Of a stretch of 64,000 nucleotides of DNA, positions 21,150-29,676 are shown piece by piece. The stretch is from positions 1-64,000 of the forward strand of contig JADZAI010000071.1 in NCBI GenBank assembly GCA_020852655.1, in the 5' to 3' direction. A program made the translations under genes and the position numbers. Below the pieces are notes generated by a model, which did no database searches, was not told where the DNA came from, and saw only the letters and a list, made by a program, of their open reading frames with translations. The first letter of the stretch is position 1, and each line of letters begins with the position of its first letter. The DNA comes from Alphaproteobacteria bacterium. Its GTDB lineage: Bacteria > Pseudomonadota > Alphaproteobacteria > Micropepsales > Micropepsaceae.

Positions 21150-21667
21150 TGGATCAGCATTTCCTTGAACAGCACGTCCTTCACGTGGACGGGCGCGACC
21201 GCGAGGTTCACCCGGCGCACCAGCTCTTCCTTCAGGCGGAACATGCCGGCCGAGCCGGAGAGGTCCTCGACGCGCAATTCGCGCAGGAAGACCTGGAAAT
21301 TGTCGATGACGCGCGGCATCACCGGCTCGATCTCGGCGATCGCCTCCGGGGTCGGCAATTCCAGCGCAACGGCGAGCTTCAGCACCGCGCGCTCGCCGCC
21401 GGCGGTCGAGAGGTTCACCAGCATGTCCGGCAGGTCCATGAAGGTGGGCGCCGCTTCGGCATGCGCCGCCGCCTCGCCATGCTCGCCTTCGGCCGGCGCT
21501 TCCTCGCCGGCGAACAGGAAGAAATAGGCGCCCGCCGCGCCGCCCAGCAGCAGCACCGCCGGTAGGCCGAACATGAGCAGCATGCCGACCAGGCCGCGCT
21601 TCTTCTTGGGCGCGCCTTCGCCGTCGCCGCCTTCCGGGGCCGCTTCTTCCTTCTTTGCTTTCGCCAT
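21146..21667 (-). CDS. fliL: Flagellar basal body protein FliL
   Basis: FliL rings the stator and supports torque. 173 residues from ATG 21665-21667, preceded by GAGG; an upstream GTG at 21682 is less likely. A Lys/Glu-rich tail, one membrane helix (GLVGMLLMFGLPAVLLLGGA) and a periplasmic SPFH-like domain with PDMLVNLST and ALELPTPEAI are all typical. It is the first gene of the fliL-fliM-DUF6468-motE-TPR operon. Confidence 0.93.
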   Translation of the reverse strand: MAKAKKEEAAPEGGDGEGAPKKKRGLVGMLLMFGLPAVLLLGGAAGAYFFLFAGEEAPAEGEHGEAAAHAEAAPTFMDLPDMLVNLSTAGGERAVLKLAVALELPTPEAIAEIEPVMPRVIDNFQVFLRELRVEDLSGSAGMFRLKEELVRRVNLAVAPVHVKDVLFKEMLIQ

Positions 21668-21727
21668 CGCCCGACCTCGCACGACGGCGCGGAACTCCGC
21701 ATCCGCGCCGCGCTCGGGGCCAAGCTA

Positions 21728-21774
21728 GTTAGCGTTAGTTAACGGCTCATTAGCTCCCGGCAGATTTTGCCGGG
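21728..21774 (-). promoter_or_regulatory. fliL promoter region: CtrA-like site and ftr-like dyad
   Basis: CCCGGCA-GATTT-TGCCGGG (21756-21774) is a perfect 7-bp-arm dyad of the family repeated at other flagellar promoters here. Toward fliL, TTAA-CTAACGC-TAAC (21728-21742, minus strand) is a degenerate CtrA box. No sigma-54 GG-N10-GC element was found, so this looks like a class II promoter, like flgB/fliO. Confidence 0.5.
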
Positions 21775-21778
21775 TCCG

Positions 21779-22486
21779 CTACTCCTCGCCGCTGTCGTCC
21801 TGGAGGAAGCGGCCGATCAATCCGCCGAGCACGCCGCCGACGATCGGGGCCACCCAGAAGACCCAGAGCTGGCCGAGCGCCGCGGTTTCGGCGAACAGCG
21901 CAACGCCGGTGGAGCGGGCCGGGTTGACCGAGGTGTTGGTCACCGGGATCGCGACGAGGTGGATGAGCGTCAACGCAAGTCCGATGGCGATCGGTGCAAA
22001 GCCGGCCGGCGCGCGCGCACTCGTCGATCCGACGATGACGATCAGGAAGACCGCCGTCAGCACCACCTCGGTCACGATCGCCGCGACCATCGAGTATTTG
22101 CCCGGCGACAAATCGCCATAGCCGTTGCTCGCGAAGCCGCCCGGCGTCCAGCCCGGCTGGCCCGAGGCGATCGTATAGAGCACGCCCGCCGCGGCGATCG
22201 CGCCGAGCACCTGGGCGAGGATATAGGGGCCGGCATCTACCGCCTTGGCGCGTCCGGCCGCAACTAGGCCCAGCGTCACCGCCGGATTGAAATGGCCGCC
22301 CGAGACATGCCCGACCGCGAAGGCCATGCACAGCACCGTCAGGCCGAAAGCCAGGCTGACGCCCGCGAAGCCGATGCCGAGCGTCGTCGCGCCGAACGCG
22401 GCGGCCAGCACGGCCGAGCCGCAGCCGCCGAGCACGAGTACGAAAGTGCCGAAAAACTCGGCCAGAAGCTTCCTCACGAGTGGCAT
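21779..22486 (-). CDS. aqpZ: Aquaporin Z
   Basis: Water channel of the inner membrane, 235 residues with six helices. Both half-helix NPA motifs are present: [12 protein letters not shown] and [15 protein letters not shown]. The N-terminal [20 protein letters not shown] is typical of AqpZ. It is a single gene between the fliL and flgF promoters, transcribed on the minus strand. Confidence 0.95.
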   Translation of the reverse strand: MPLVRKLLAEFFGTFVLVLGGCGSAVLAAAFGATTLGIGFAGVSLAFGLTVLCMAFAVGHVSGGHFNPAVTLGLVAAGRAKAVDAGPYILAQVLGAIAAAGVLYTIASGQPGWTPGGFASNGYGDLSPGKYSMVAAIVTEVVLTAVFLIVIVGSTSARAPAGFAPIAIGLALTLIHLVAIPVTNTSVNPARSTGVALFAETAALGQLWVFWVAPIVGGVLGGLIGRFLQDDSGEE

Positions 22487-22547
22487 GTTCTCCCCCTATG
22501 CCGTGGTGTCGCGGGCGGAACCTTAGACGACCTTCGACCGGCCCGCA

Positions 22548-22562
22548 CGGCAGTTGTTGCCG
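22548..22562. promoter_or_regulatory. FlbD/ftr-like dyad upstream of flgF
   Basis: CGGCA-GTTGT-TGCCG, a perfect 5-bp-arm dyad with 5-bp spacer. It lies about 70 bp upstream of the flgF sigma-54 promoter, a suitable distance for an enhancer-bound activator. Confidence 0.55.
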
Positions 22563-22616
22563 CCATCCGCCGGCCCGGCCTTCCCTTCGTTCCAACAAAT
22601 TCAACGGCTTAGCTCT

Positions 22617-22631
22617 GGCACAGCCCTTGCG
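22617..22631 (+). promoter_or_regulatory. Sigma-54 promoter of flgF operon
   Basis: TGGCACAGCCCTTGC matches the -24/-12 consensus TGGCACG-N4-TTGC with the required 10 bp between GG and GC. Transcription would start near 22643, leaving a leader of about 55 bases before flgF. Confidence 0.75.
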
Positions 22632-22697
22632 CTGTCGCGGCGAGGCTAAAAGCCGCGGCGGGCGCCTGCCTGCCGAGCGATGAAAGGATCGCGAGAC

Positions 22698-23441
22698 GTG
22701 GAAAACGCGCTGCTGCTGAACCTGTCGAACCAGATGGTCGCGCAGCGCACCATGGACGTGATCTCGAACAACCTCGCCAACATGAACACGACGGGCTTCA
22801 AGCGCTCCAGCCCGGTGTTCCAGGAATACATCGTGAAGGTCGACGCGCAGTCCGAGTTCGGCCGCCGGAAGGAGCCGCTCTCCTTCGTCCGCGACGTCGC
22901 CTCGATCAGCGACATGTCGAACGGCGAGCTGACCACCACCGGAAACCAGCTCGACGTGGCGATCGAGGGCGACGGCTTCTTCACCGTCTCCACCCCGGGC
23001 GGACAGCGCTATACCCGCAACGGCAATTTCGGCCGCGACGACACCGGCCGGCTTGTCACCTCCGCGGGCTTCCCCGTGCTCGACGAGAGCGGCGGCGAGA
23101 TCACCTTCGCGCCGGAGGAATCGAATATCCGCATCGCGCGCGACGGCACCATCTCGACCGACCAGGGCGATCGCGGCCGCATCGGCGTCGTCCGCTTCGC
23201 CAACCCCAACGACATGAAGCGCACCGGCGACTCGCTCTGGGAAACCACGCAGCAGGGCGAGACGGTCACCGGCAACATCGTGCAGCAGGGCATGCTCGAA
23301 CAGTCGAACGTCCAGCCCATCGTCGAGATGGTGCGGATGATCGAGACCATGCGCTCCTATCAGAGCTCGACCGAGCTCATGGGCGCCACCGACGATCTTT
23401 CCCGCCGCGCCGTGCAACGGCTCGGCGACACCCGCGTGTAA
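22698..23441 (+). CDS. flgF: Proximal rod protein FlgF
   Basis: Rod subunit. The product begins VENALLLNLSNQMVAQRTMD, then VISNNLANMNTTGFKR, the axial-protein N-terminus. The C-terminal helix contains SNVQPIVEMVRMIETMRSYQ. I place the start at GTG 22698 (247 residues) because other FlgF proteins begin MENA and AAAGGATC precedes it; ATG 22680 is the alternative and adds six residues. First gene of flgF-flgG-flgA-flgH. Confidence 0.92.
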   Translation: MENALLLNLSNQMVAQRTMDVISNNLANMNTTGFKRSSPVFQEYIVKVDAQSEFGRRKEPLSFVRDVASISDMSNGELTTTGNQLDVAIEGDGFFTVSTPGGQRYTRNGNFGRDDTGRLVTSAGFPVLDESGGEITFAPEESNIRIARDGTISTDQGDRGRIGVVRFANPNDMKRTGDSLWETTQQGETVTGNIVQQGMLEQSNVQPIVEMVRMIETMRSYQSSTELMGATDDLSRRAVQRLGDTRV

Positions 23442-23453
23442 GGGGACGGCACC

Positions 23454-24242
23454 ATGCGTTCGATGAACATCGCTGCGACGGGCATGCTGGCCCAGCAGAT
23501 GAACGTGGAGGTCATCTCCAACAACATCGCGAACATGAACACGACGGGCTACAAGGGTCAGCGCGCCGAGTTCCAGGATCTGCTCTACCAGAATCTCGAA
23601 CGCCCCGGCTCGACCACCTCGACCGCCGGAACGATCGTGCCCTACGGCATCCAGATCGGCGTCGGCGTGAAGCCGGCGGCGGTGGTGCGCAACACCGAGC
23701 AGGGCAATCTGAACTTCACCGAGAACCCGTACGACGTCGCGATCCAGGGCCGGGGCTATTTCCGCGTCCAGCTTCCGACCGGCGAGGAGGCCTATACCCG
23801 CGCCGGGGCGCTCGGCCGCACGGCGGAGGGCCAGCTCGTCACGCCGGACGGCTTCGTCATCCAGCCCGGCATCGCCATCCCGCAGGACGCGACCGACGTG
23901 CAGATCAGCCAGCAGGGCCAGGTGACGGTGCGCCTGCCGGGCCAGGCGGCGCCGCAGCAGGTGGGCCAGCTCGACCTCGCCATCTTCGTCAACGAAGGCG
24001 GCCTGGAGGCGACCGGCGACAACCTGTTCCTCGAAACCGCCGCCAGCGGCCCGGCCATCGTCGGCGCGCCCGGCGCGACCGGCTACGGCACCATCATGCA
24101 GGGCTTCCTGGAGACCGCGAACGTCAATCCGGTCGCCGAGATCACCAACCTCATCACCGCGCAGCGGGCCTACGAGATGAACTCCAAGGTCATCACGACC
24201 TCCGACGAGATGATGTCGATGACCGCGCGGCTGAGGACCTGA
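23454..24242 (+). CDS. flgG: Distal rod protein FlgG
   Basis: 262 residues, the usual length. The N-terminal motif VEVISNNIANMNTTGYKGQR and C-terminal TANVNPVAEITNLITAQRAY, then EMNSKVI, are diagnostic. The distal rod crosses the periplasm and peptidoglycan. It begins 12 bp after flgF, with AAGGGGAC upstream. Confidence 0.96.
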   Translation: MRSMNIAATGMLAQQMNVEVISNNIANMNTTGYKGQRAEFQDLLYQNLERPGSTTSTAGTIVPYGIQIGVGVKPAAVVRNTEQGNLNFTENPYDVAIQGRGYFRVQLPTGEEAYTRAGALGRTAEGQLVTPDGFVIQPGIAIPQDATDVQISQQGQVTVRLPGQAAPQQVGQLDLAIFVNEGGLEATGDNLFLETAASGPAIVGAPGATGYGTIMQGFLETANVNPVAEITNLITAQRAYEMNSKVITTSDEMMSMTARLRT

Positions 24243-24244
24243 CG

Positions 24245-24916
24245 ATGAAGCTCATCTTCGCCGCGGCGATCGCGCTTCTCTGCGCCGGCGCCGCGCAGGC
24301 CCAGACCATCGAGGAGACGCTGCTCGACGCGCTGACCGCCAAAGGCGCGCCCGGCGACGGCGCAGTCTCCATCGTCGGCACCCTGCCCGCCGGGCTCGAT
24401 CCCGATACGCTCACCGTCGCCGCCATCGACTACGATGCCGCGAGCGGGCGCTTCTCGGCCAAGATGAAGCTTCAGACCGGCCGCGTCATCGGCCTCCAGG
24501 GCAAGGTCGAGAGCGGCACCGATGTGCCCGTGCTGAACCGCCCGATGCGGGTCGGCGAAGTGGTCGCCTCGGAAGACGTCTCGTATCTGCGGCTCGCCAG
24601 CAGCCGCATCCCGCGCGGCACGATCGCCGAGGCCGATACCCTCGTCGGGCTCAGCGCCAAGCGCCAGCTTCGCCCCAACATCGCGCTGCGCGACAGCGAT
24701 TTCGAGAAGCCGGTCGTCGTGCGCAAGGGCGACGCGGTCGTCATGGTCTTCCGCGCCGAAGGCATCGAACTGACGACACGTGGCAAGGCGATGACCAATG
24801 GCGGCGTCGGCGAAACCGTCGCCGTCGTCAACACGCAATCGCTCAAGCAGGTCGACGCGGTTGTGACCGGCGCCGGCGCCGTCTCCGTCTCGCCGCAGGG
24901 CATGGTCCTGAACTGA
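24245..24916 (+). CDS. flgA: P-ring assembly chaperone FlgA
   Basis: Periplasmic chaperone for FlgI polymerisation. 223 residues with signal peptide MKLIFAAAIALLCAGAAQA and a C-terminal SAF domain (VLNRPMRVGEVVASEDV, ARRxLRPNIALRDSDF-like segment, RKGDAVVMVF). It starts 2 bp after flgG. Confidence 0.9.
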   Translation: MKLIFAAAIALLCAGAAQAQTIEETLLDALTAKGAPGDGAVSIVGTLPAGLDPDTLTVAAIDYDAASGRFSAKMKLQTGRVIGLQGKVESGTDVPVLNRPMRVGEVVASEDVSYLRLASSRIPRGTIAEADTLVGLSAKRQLRPNIALRDSDFEKPVVVRKGDAVVMVFRAEGIELTTRGKAMTNGGVGETVAVVNTQSLKQVDAVVTGAGAVSVSPQGMVLN

Positions 24917-24929
24917 ACAAGGCACGCAC

Positions 24930-25661
24930 ATGCGCACTCTCCGCCTCGCCGCTCTCGTTTCCGCTGCTGCGCTGCTCGCCGCCTGTAGCACGGCCGACCG
25001 CCTCCAGCAGATCGGCGCCGCCCCTCCGCTGACCCCGATCGCCGATCCGACGCGCGCGCCGGGCTATCAGCCCGCCCAGATGACCATGCCGGCGCCGGAA
25101 CAGATCGCCTACCAGCCGAACTCGCTCTGGCGTCCGGGCAACCGCACCTTCTTCAAGGACCAGCGCGCGGCCCGCGTCGGCGACATCCTGACGGTCAACA
25201 TCAAGATCGACGACAAGGCGAAGGTCGCGAACACCTCCTCGCGCGGCCGCACCAATTCGGAGAATGCCGGCCTGCCGAACCTCATCGGGCTCGAAGGGCA
25301 ACTGCCCTCGTCGATCGACCCGGCGAGCATGCTGAAGATGAACTCGGATTCGGCGAGCCGCGGCACCGGCACGGTCGACCGCAGCGAAGCCATCAACCTC
25401 ACCATCGCCGCCGTGGTCACGCAGGTCATGCCCAACGGCAACCTCGTCATCCAGGGCCGCCAGGAGGTGCGCGTGAATTTCGAGGTCCGCGAACTGCTCG
25501 TCGGCGGCATCGTGCGGCCCGAGGACATCGCCAACGACAACACGATCAACCACACCCAGATCGCCGAGGCCCGCATCTCCTATGGCGGCCGCGGCCAGAT
25601 CACCGACGTCCAGCAGCCGCGCTACGGCCAGCAGGCGCTCGACATCCTGTGGCCCTTCTGA
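24930..25661 (+). CDS. flgH: L-ring lipoprotein FlgH
   Basis: Outer-membrane ring of the basal body. 243 residues with lipoprotein signal LAALVSAAALLAAC (Cys is the lipidated residue), then SLWRPGNRTFFKDQRAARVG and GDILTVNIKI, the conserved FlgH core. The C-terminus ends DIQ-like ALDILWPF. It is the last gene of the flgFGAH operon and is followed by two long hairpins. Confidence 0.95.
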   Translation: MRTLRLAALVSAAALLAACSTADRLQQIGAAPPLTPIADPTRAPGYQPAQMTMPAPEQIAYQPNSLWRPGNRTFFKDQRAARVGDILTVNIKIDDKAKVANTSSRGRTNSENAGLPNLIGLEGQLPSSIDPASMLKMNSDSASRGTGTVDRSEAINLTIAAVVTQVMPNGNLVIQGRQEVRVNFEVRELLVGGIVRPEDIANDNTINHTQIAEARISYGGRGQITDVQQPRYGQQALDILWPF

Positions 25662-25690
25662 GTTTCGCGGCTTCGCGAGATCGCCGCCCG

Positions 25691-25783
25691 CCGGCGAACC
25701 GGCCCTGAGGTGGGGCCGAGGCCGGTTCGCCGGCTTCGGGACATCGGGGAAGACCGAAGGCCGGGGGGACCTCCCGGCCTTCG
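25691..25783 (+). terminator. Two strong stem-loops after flgH
   Basis: The first has perfect 14-bp arms, CCGGCGAACCGGCC (25691-25704) and its complement (25720-25733), with a 15-bp loop. The second has 11-bp arms, CGAAGGCCGGG (25755-25765) and CCCGGCCTTCG (25773-25783), with a 7-bp loop. No U-tract follows either, so they may end transcription weakly, protect the mRNA 3' end, or be an intergenic repeat. Confidence 0.5.
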
Positions 25784-25929
25784 CGTCGTGCGAACGCCGG
25801 CGATCCCCCAGCGCTGCCGCCGCCGCGCGGAACTCCTTCGCAGATGCAGCATTGCGCGTGTTTTCGCGCGCAACGGAACGCTTGCTTAATCGCGGCGTTG
25901 CAGGCTGGATATGTCGCGGGGGCGAGCGG

Positions 25930-26016
25930 ATGATCTCGATCAAGAATATTGCCTGGCTGGCGCTGGCAGCGGCTTTCGTCGCCGTGGTCGCCCTGGCCAG
26001 GGGCAGCATGATCTGA
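25930..26016 (+). CDS. Possible 28-residue membrane peptide
   Basis: ATG 25930 with GGGGGCGAG upstream opens a 28-codon frame that is almost entirely hydrophobic (IKNIAWLALAAAFVAVVALA). Its composition suggests a single-pass membrane peptide. It ends just before the lipid kinase frame. There is no homology evidence, so this is a tentative call. Confidence 0.3.
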   Translation: MISIKNIAWLALAAAFVAVVALARGSMI

Positions 26017-26072
26017 CCGGAGCCGATCCGGCGTCAGGCGCACAGGCGGACGGCGGGGGGCCGTTCGACCGA

Positions 26073-26975
26073 ATGGCTGTCGTCATCAACCGGCGCGCAG
26101 GTGCGGTGCGCCGGGAAGGCGCCGACCGCGTCGCGCAGGCCTTCCGCACCGCCCTGGGCACGCGGCTTTGCTATCTGCATATCGGAACCGGGCGCGACGT
26201 GGCCGAGGCCGTCCGGCGCGCCCGCGACGAAGGCGCACACTGCATCCTGTCCATCGGCGGCGATGGAACCTGCACCGCCGTCGCCGAGATGGCGCGCGCC
26301 GGGGGCTTCATCGCCTCGGCGCTGCCTGGCGGGACGAAGAACATCCTCGCCAGGCGCCTGTGGGGCGAGGAGGCCACGCTCTTCGAAATCGCCGAACGCT
26401 GCGGCGCGGGACGGGTGAAGCTGCGCCACATGGACGCCGGCGACGCCAACGGGCGCCTGTTCTTCGTCGGCGCCAGTTTCGGGTTGATCCCGCACCTTGC
26501 CCGGGCCCGTGAGAAACTGCGGGGCCGGGCCGAGCCCTCGGGCTTCTTCGCGGCGCTGCGCCACGTCCTGCGTCTGGGGCGGCGCGGCCTGTTCCAGCCC
26601 CGGGTCGCCTATGCGCGGCCGGGCAAGGACACCCATCGCTGCGCCGCCCTGATGGTGTCGGTGAAGTCGATCGACGAGGTGCTCCGCCGCCCGGGCGGGA
26701 AGGACGATCCCGCCTCCTTCGATTGCGCGGCGGCCTCGCCGCAGGGCTGGTGGCAGCTTGTCTGGCTGGGCCTTCGCGCGGTCTTCACCGACACCTGGCG
26801 CGACCATGCGGCGATCGACGTGTTCAACGTGCCGGCGCTCGATGTGAACGGCCCCAGCCGCCTCGTCGTCGCGCTCGACGGCGAGGCCATCGTGCTCGCC
26901 CCGCCAGTGCGGCTGACGATGCTCCAGGACGCGATCCCGATGCTGGGCGCAGACGGCTCCCGGCCGGCTGCCTGA
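26073..26975 (+). CDS. Diacylglycerol/sphingosine kinase-like lipid kinase
   Basis: A 300-residue protein of the DAGK catalytic family, which phosphorylates diacylglycerol or related lipids with ATP. MAVVINRRAGAVRR begins the first strand. The nucleotide motif SIGGDGTCTAVAEMA is intact, followed by ALPGGTKNILARRL (the GGTxN motif of the family). The C-terminal beta domain ends LVVALDGEAIVLAPP. The upstream frame stays open but has no better start with a ribosome site. It converges on dksA. Confidence 0.8.
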   Translation: MAVVINRRAGAVRREGADRVAQAFRTALGTRLCYLHIGTGRDVAEAVRRARDEGAHCILSIGGDGTCTAVAEMARAGGFIASALPGGTKNILARRLWGEEATLFEIAERCGAGRVKLRHMDAGDANGRLFFVGASFGLIPHLARAREKLRGRAEPSGFFAALRHVLRLGRRGLFQPRVAYARPGKDTHRCAALMVSVKSIDEVLRRPGGKDDPASFDCAAASPQGWWQLVWLGLRAVFTDTWRDHAAIDVFNVPALDVNGPSRLVVALDGEAIVLAPPVRLTMLQDAIPMLGADGSRPAA

Positions 26976-26980
26976 AATGC

Positions 26981-27001
26981 AAAACGCGCCCGGCGGCGCG
27001 T
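26981..27001 (-). terminator. Rho-independent terminator of dksA
   Basis: On the minus strand, ACGCGCC-GCCG-GGCGCGT is followed by TTT, immediately after the dksA stop codon. It could also stop read-through from the lipid kinase on the other strand. Confidence 0.6.
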
Positions 27002-27002
27002 C

Positions 27003-27419
27003 CTATTCGTCCCGGTAGACCTTTTCGCGCCGCTCGTGACGCTCCTGGGCCTCGATGGACAGGGTCGCGATCGGCCGGGCATCGAGTCGCCGCAGCGAGA
27101 TAGGTTCGCCCGTATCCTCGCAGAAGCCGTAGGTCCCGTCGTCGATTCGGCGCAGCGCGGCGTCGATCTTGGCGATCAGCTTGCGCTGGCGGTCGCGCGA
27201 CTTCAGTTCGAGCGCGCGGTCCGACTCGGACGTGGCGCGGTCGGCGAGATCGGCGTGCTGGACGGTTTCTTCCTGGAGGCTGGCCACGGTCTCGCGGCTT
27301 TCCCGGCGAATTTCTTCTTTCCAGTCTTTCAGTTTGCGCCGGAAATACTCGCGCTGGCGCTCGTTCATGAACGGTTCGTCGTCAGACGGCCGGTAATCGG
27401 TCGGCAACATAATACCCAT
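27003..27419 (-). CDS. dksA: RNA polymerase-binding transcription factor DksA
   Basis: Binds the secondary channel of RNA polymerase and works with ppGpp. It has 138 residues with a long coiled coil (FRRKLKDWKEEIRRESRETV onward) and the C-terminal motif DDGTYGFCEDTGEPISLRRL, then ARPIATLSIEAQE. Only the first zinc-ligand cysteine is kept, as in many alphaproteobacterial DksA proteins. It sits among flagellar genes, but this does not imply a special link. Confidence 0.93.
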   Translation of the reverse strand: MGIMLPTDYRPSDDEPFMNERQREYFRRKLKDWKEEIRRESRETVASLQEETVQHADLADRATSESDRALELKSRDRQRKLIAKIDAALRRIDDGTYGFCEDTGEPISLRRLDARPIATLSIEAQERHERREKVYRDE

Positions 27420-27545
27420 GCGGCCCCTCGTCCTCCCTCAAGCACTCCAGCCCGCTCGGAGAGCGGGCTTATAGCGGCGGTACGAAACAGGCACAACGGG
27501 GGCAGGCGCTTGGCCAAATGAAGGTTTCGCGACCTGCGGCGCGCG

Positions 27546-27959
27546 TCACGCGACGGCCATCTCCAGCTTGGCGAGTTCCACCTGGGCCCGCAGATCGATC
27601 TCGTCGATCACGCCCTGAAGGCCGGGCTCGTTGAAATCCTCGCGCCGCTCGGCGACGAGCTGGGTCAGCCGCCGCAGGGTCTGACGCGGGACCGCGCCCG
27701 AGAGGATGCCGACCTTGATGTCGTCGAGCAGGTCCAGCATGTCGTTGCCGCGCTTCACGGCGCGGCGCCGGCCGGTCAGCGGTTCGCCCGCTTCCTGGAG
27801 AGCCAGCAGGGCGTCGAGCGCGGCGACCTGCATGCCGGTGCCGGCGGCAGTCGCGGCCTGGCTCTCGCCGCTGGTCACGGAGAACTTGCCTGCGGTGGTG
27901 CCGCCCTTCGCCTGGCTGCGCCCGACCTGATCGGGCCGGCGCGGACCTTCGATGCGCAT
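27546..27959 (-). CDS. fliX: Flagellar assembly regulator FliX
   Basis: FliX links early basal body assembly to activation of FlbD and so to late sigma-54 flagellar genes in Caulobacter. The product has 137 residues with start MRIEGPRRPDQV and the conserved C-terminus GVIDEIDLRAQVELAKLEMA. In Caulobacter too, fliX is divergent from flgI. Its presence predicts an flbD gene elsewhere in this genome. Confidence 0.9.
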   Translation of the reverse strand: MRIEGPRRPDQVGRSQAKGGTTAGKFSVTSGESQAATAAGTGMQVAALDALLALQEAGEPLTGRRRAVKRGNDMLDLLDDIKVGILSGAVPRQTLRRLTQLVAERREDFNEPGLQGVIDEIDLRAQVELAKLEMAVA

Positions 27960-28014
27960 GAAACGGGAGCCCCGCTTAATGAATCTTGCCGAGGTGTAAA
28001 TGCGCCGTGCGTGG

Positions 28015-28061
28015 TTAACGGTCGCCTAACGCGCAAGCCCGGCCCGGCAGGATTTGCCGTA
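28015..28061. promoter_or_regulatory. CtrA-like site and ftr-like dyad between fliX and flgI
   Basis: TTAA-CGGTCGC-CTAA (28015-28029) is one base from a CtrA box and is well placed for fliX. CCCGGCA-GGATT-TGCCGTA (28043-28061) is an ftr-like dyad with its CGGCA and TGCCG arms intact, about 60 bp upstream of the flgI sigma-54 promoter. Confidence 0.5.
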
Positions 28062-28109
28062 TCCGCCATTCGGCCTGTCGGCGCGCCGCGGAAATCCGCG
28101 CTTTCCGGC

Positions 28110-28124
28110 TGGCACGACGCTCGC
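28110..28124 (+). promoter_or_regulatory. Sigma-54 promoter of flgI
   Basis: TGGCACGACGCTCGC: an exact TGGCACG -24 element, with GC at -12 after the 10-bp spacing. Transcription would start near 28136, just before the flgI start codon. Confidence 0.75.
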
Positions 28125-28143
28125 AGGTGGTTAACGGGGCAAA

Positions 28144-29298
28144 ATGCCTCCGGCCACTCGAGTCCCGCGCATGCGCCTGTTCCGCCGCCTCCTCATCACC
28201 GGCCTCGCCCTGGCGCTGGCCCTCGCGCCGGTCGCCGCGCCGCCGGCGGCCGCCTTTTCGCGCATCAAGGACCTCGCCGACGTCGAAGGCGTCCGCGACA
28301 ACATGCTGGTCGGCTACGGCCTCGTGGTCGGCCTCAACGGCACCGGCGACTCGCTCCGCAACGCGCCCTTCACGCTCCAGTCGGTCCAGTCGATGCTGGA
28401 GCGCCTCGGCGTCAACACGCGCGGCGCCAAGCTCGACACCAAGAACGTCGCCGCCGTCATGGTGACGGCCAGCCTGCCGGCCTTCGCGAGCCAGGGCTCG
28501 CGCATCGACGTCACCGTCAGCGCCATGGGCGACTCCAAGAGCCTCCAGGGCGGCACCCTACTCGTGACGCCGTTGCTCGCCGCCGACGGCGAAATCTACG
28601 CCGTCGCCCAGGGTCCGATCGCGGTCGGCGGCTTCAAGGCCCAGGGCGATGCCGCCGCCATCGAACGCGGCGTGCCGACGAACGGCCGCATCGCCTCGGG
28701 CGCCATCGTCGAGCGCGAGGTGCCGTTCCAGCTTGCGAGCCTTGAGCGCATGCGCCTCGCCCTGCGCAATCCGGACTTCACCACCGCCAAGCGCATCCAG
28801 GATGCGATCAACCGCATGCTGGGCAGCGGCGCGGCGATCGCCACCAACCCCGCCACGGTCGAACTGGTCCTCCCCAGCCGCGGCGCCGGCGACATCGTCG
28901 CCCTGCTGACCGACATCGAACAGCTCCGCGTCGATCCCGACCAGGTCGCCAAGGTGGTGATCGACGAAAAAACCGGCATCATCGTCATGGGGAGCGAAGT
29001 CCGCGTCTCGGAAGTCGCCATCGCGCAGGGCAACCTGACGATCAAGATCAGCGAGACGCCGCAGGTCAGCCAGCCGCAGCCCTTCTCCGAGAACGGCGAG
29101 ACCGTCGTCGTTCCGCGCAGCGACGTCCAGGTCGATACCGGCGGCGACAAGAAGCTCGCCATCGTCAACGAGAGCGTGTCGCTCCGCTCACTGGTCGACG
29201 GTCTCAACGCGCTCGGCATCGGGCCGCGCGACATGATCTCGATCCTCCAGGCGATCAAGGCCGCCGGCGCCCTCCAGGCCGAGATCGAGGTGATGTGA
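28144..29298 (+). CDS. flgI: Flagellar P-ring protein FlgI
   Basis: Forms the ring around the rod in the peptidoglycan layer. 384 residues with a signal peptide (LLITGLALALALAPVAA), then RIKDLADVEGVRDNMLVGYG and GLVVGLNGTGDSL, the family signature. The C-terminus has SLVDGLNALGIGPRDMISIL and QAIKAAGAL. ATG 28171 is a possible alternative start. It overlaps the next gene by one base. Confidence 0.96.
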   Translation: MPPATRVPRMRLFRRLLITGLALALALAPVAAPPAAAFSRIKDLADVEGVRDNMLVGYGLVVGLNGTGDSLRNAPFTLQSVQSMLERLGVNTRGAKLDTKNVAAVMVTASLPAFASQGSRIDVTVSAMGDSKSLQGGTLLVTPLLAADGEIYAVAQGPIAVGGFKAQGDAAAIERGVPTNGRIASGAIVEREVPFQLASLERMRLALRNPDFTTAKRIQDAINRMLGSGAAIATNPATVELVLPSRGAGDIVALLTDIEQLRVDPDQVAKVVIDEKTGIIVMGSEVRVSEVAIAQGNLTIKISETPQVSQPQPFSENGETVVVPRSDVQVDTGGDKKLAIVNESVSLRSLVDGLNALGIGPRDMISILQAIKAAGALQAEIEVM

Positions 29299-29615
29299 TG
29301 GGCACGCCGGTGGCCGCCCCGCTTCCCGTCGAAGCCCGCGAGCTGAAGTCGCTCGGCACGGCCCTGCACCAGCGCCAGCGCGACGCCGCCCGCAAGGCGG
29401 CCGAGGATTTCGAGGGCGTCTTCATCGCCCAGATGATGGAACCGATGTTCCAGGGGCTGCGGACCGACGGCCTCTTCGGCGGCGGCAACGGCGAGATGAT
29501 CTTCCGTTCGCTGATGATCCAGGAAGTCGGCAAGGAAGTCGCCTCGTCCGGCGGCATCGGCATCTCCGACAGCGTGTACCGCGAGATGCTGCGCATGCAG
29601 GGGCTCGAGAGCTAG
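29298..29615 (+). CDS. flgJ: FlgJ-type rod-binding protein, no muramidase domain
   Basis: 105 residues matching the N-terminal rod-binding domain of FlgJ: AAEDFEGVFIAQMMEPMFQG, then GGGNGEMIFRSLMIQEVGKE. The peptidoglycan-hydrolase domain of enterobacterial FlgJ is absent, as is usual in alphaproteobacteria, where a separate enzyme opens the wall. It is translationally coupled to flgI. Confidence 0.85.
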   Translation: MGTPVAAPLPVEARELKSLGTALHQRQRDAARKAAEDFEGVFIAQMMEPMFQGLRTDGLFGGGNGEMIFRSLMIQEVGKEVASSGGIGISDSVYREMLRMQGLES

Positions 29616-29676
29616 TGGCCCGCCTTAACGGCCTGGGAACCGCGTTTGTGCTTTGCTGGAGGTCTTGGGGGCCGCC

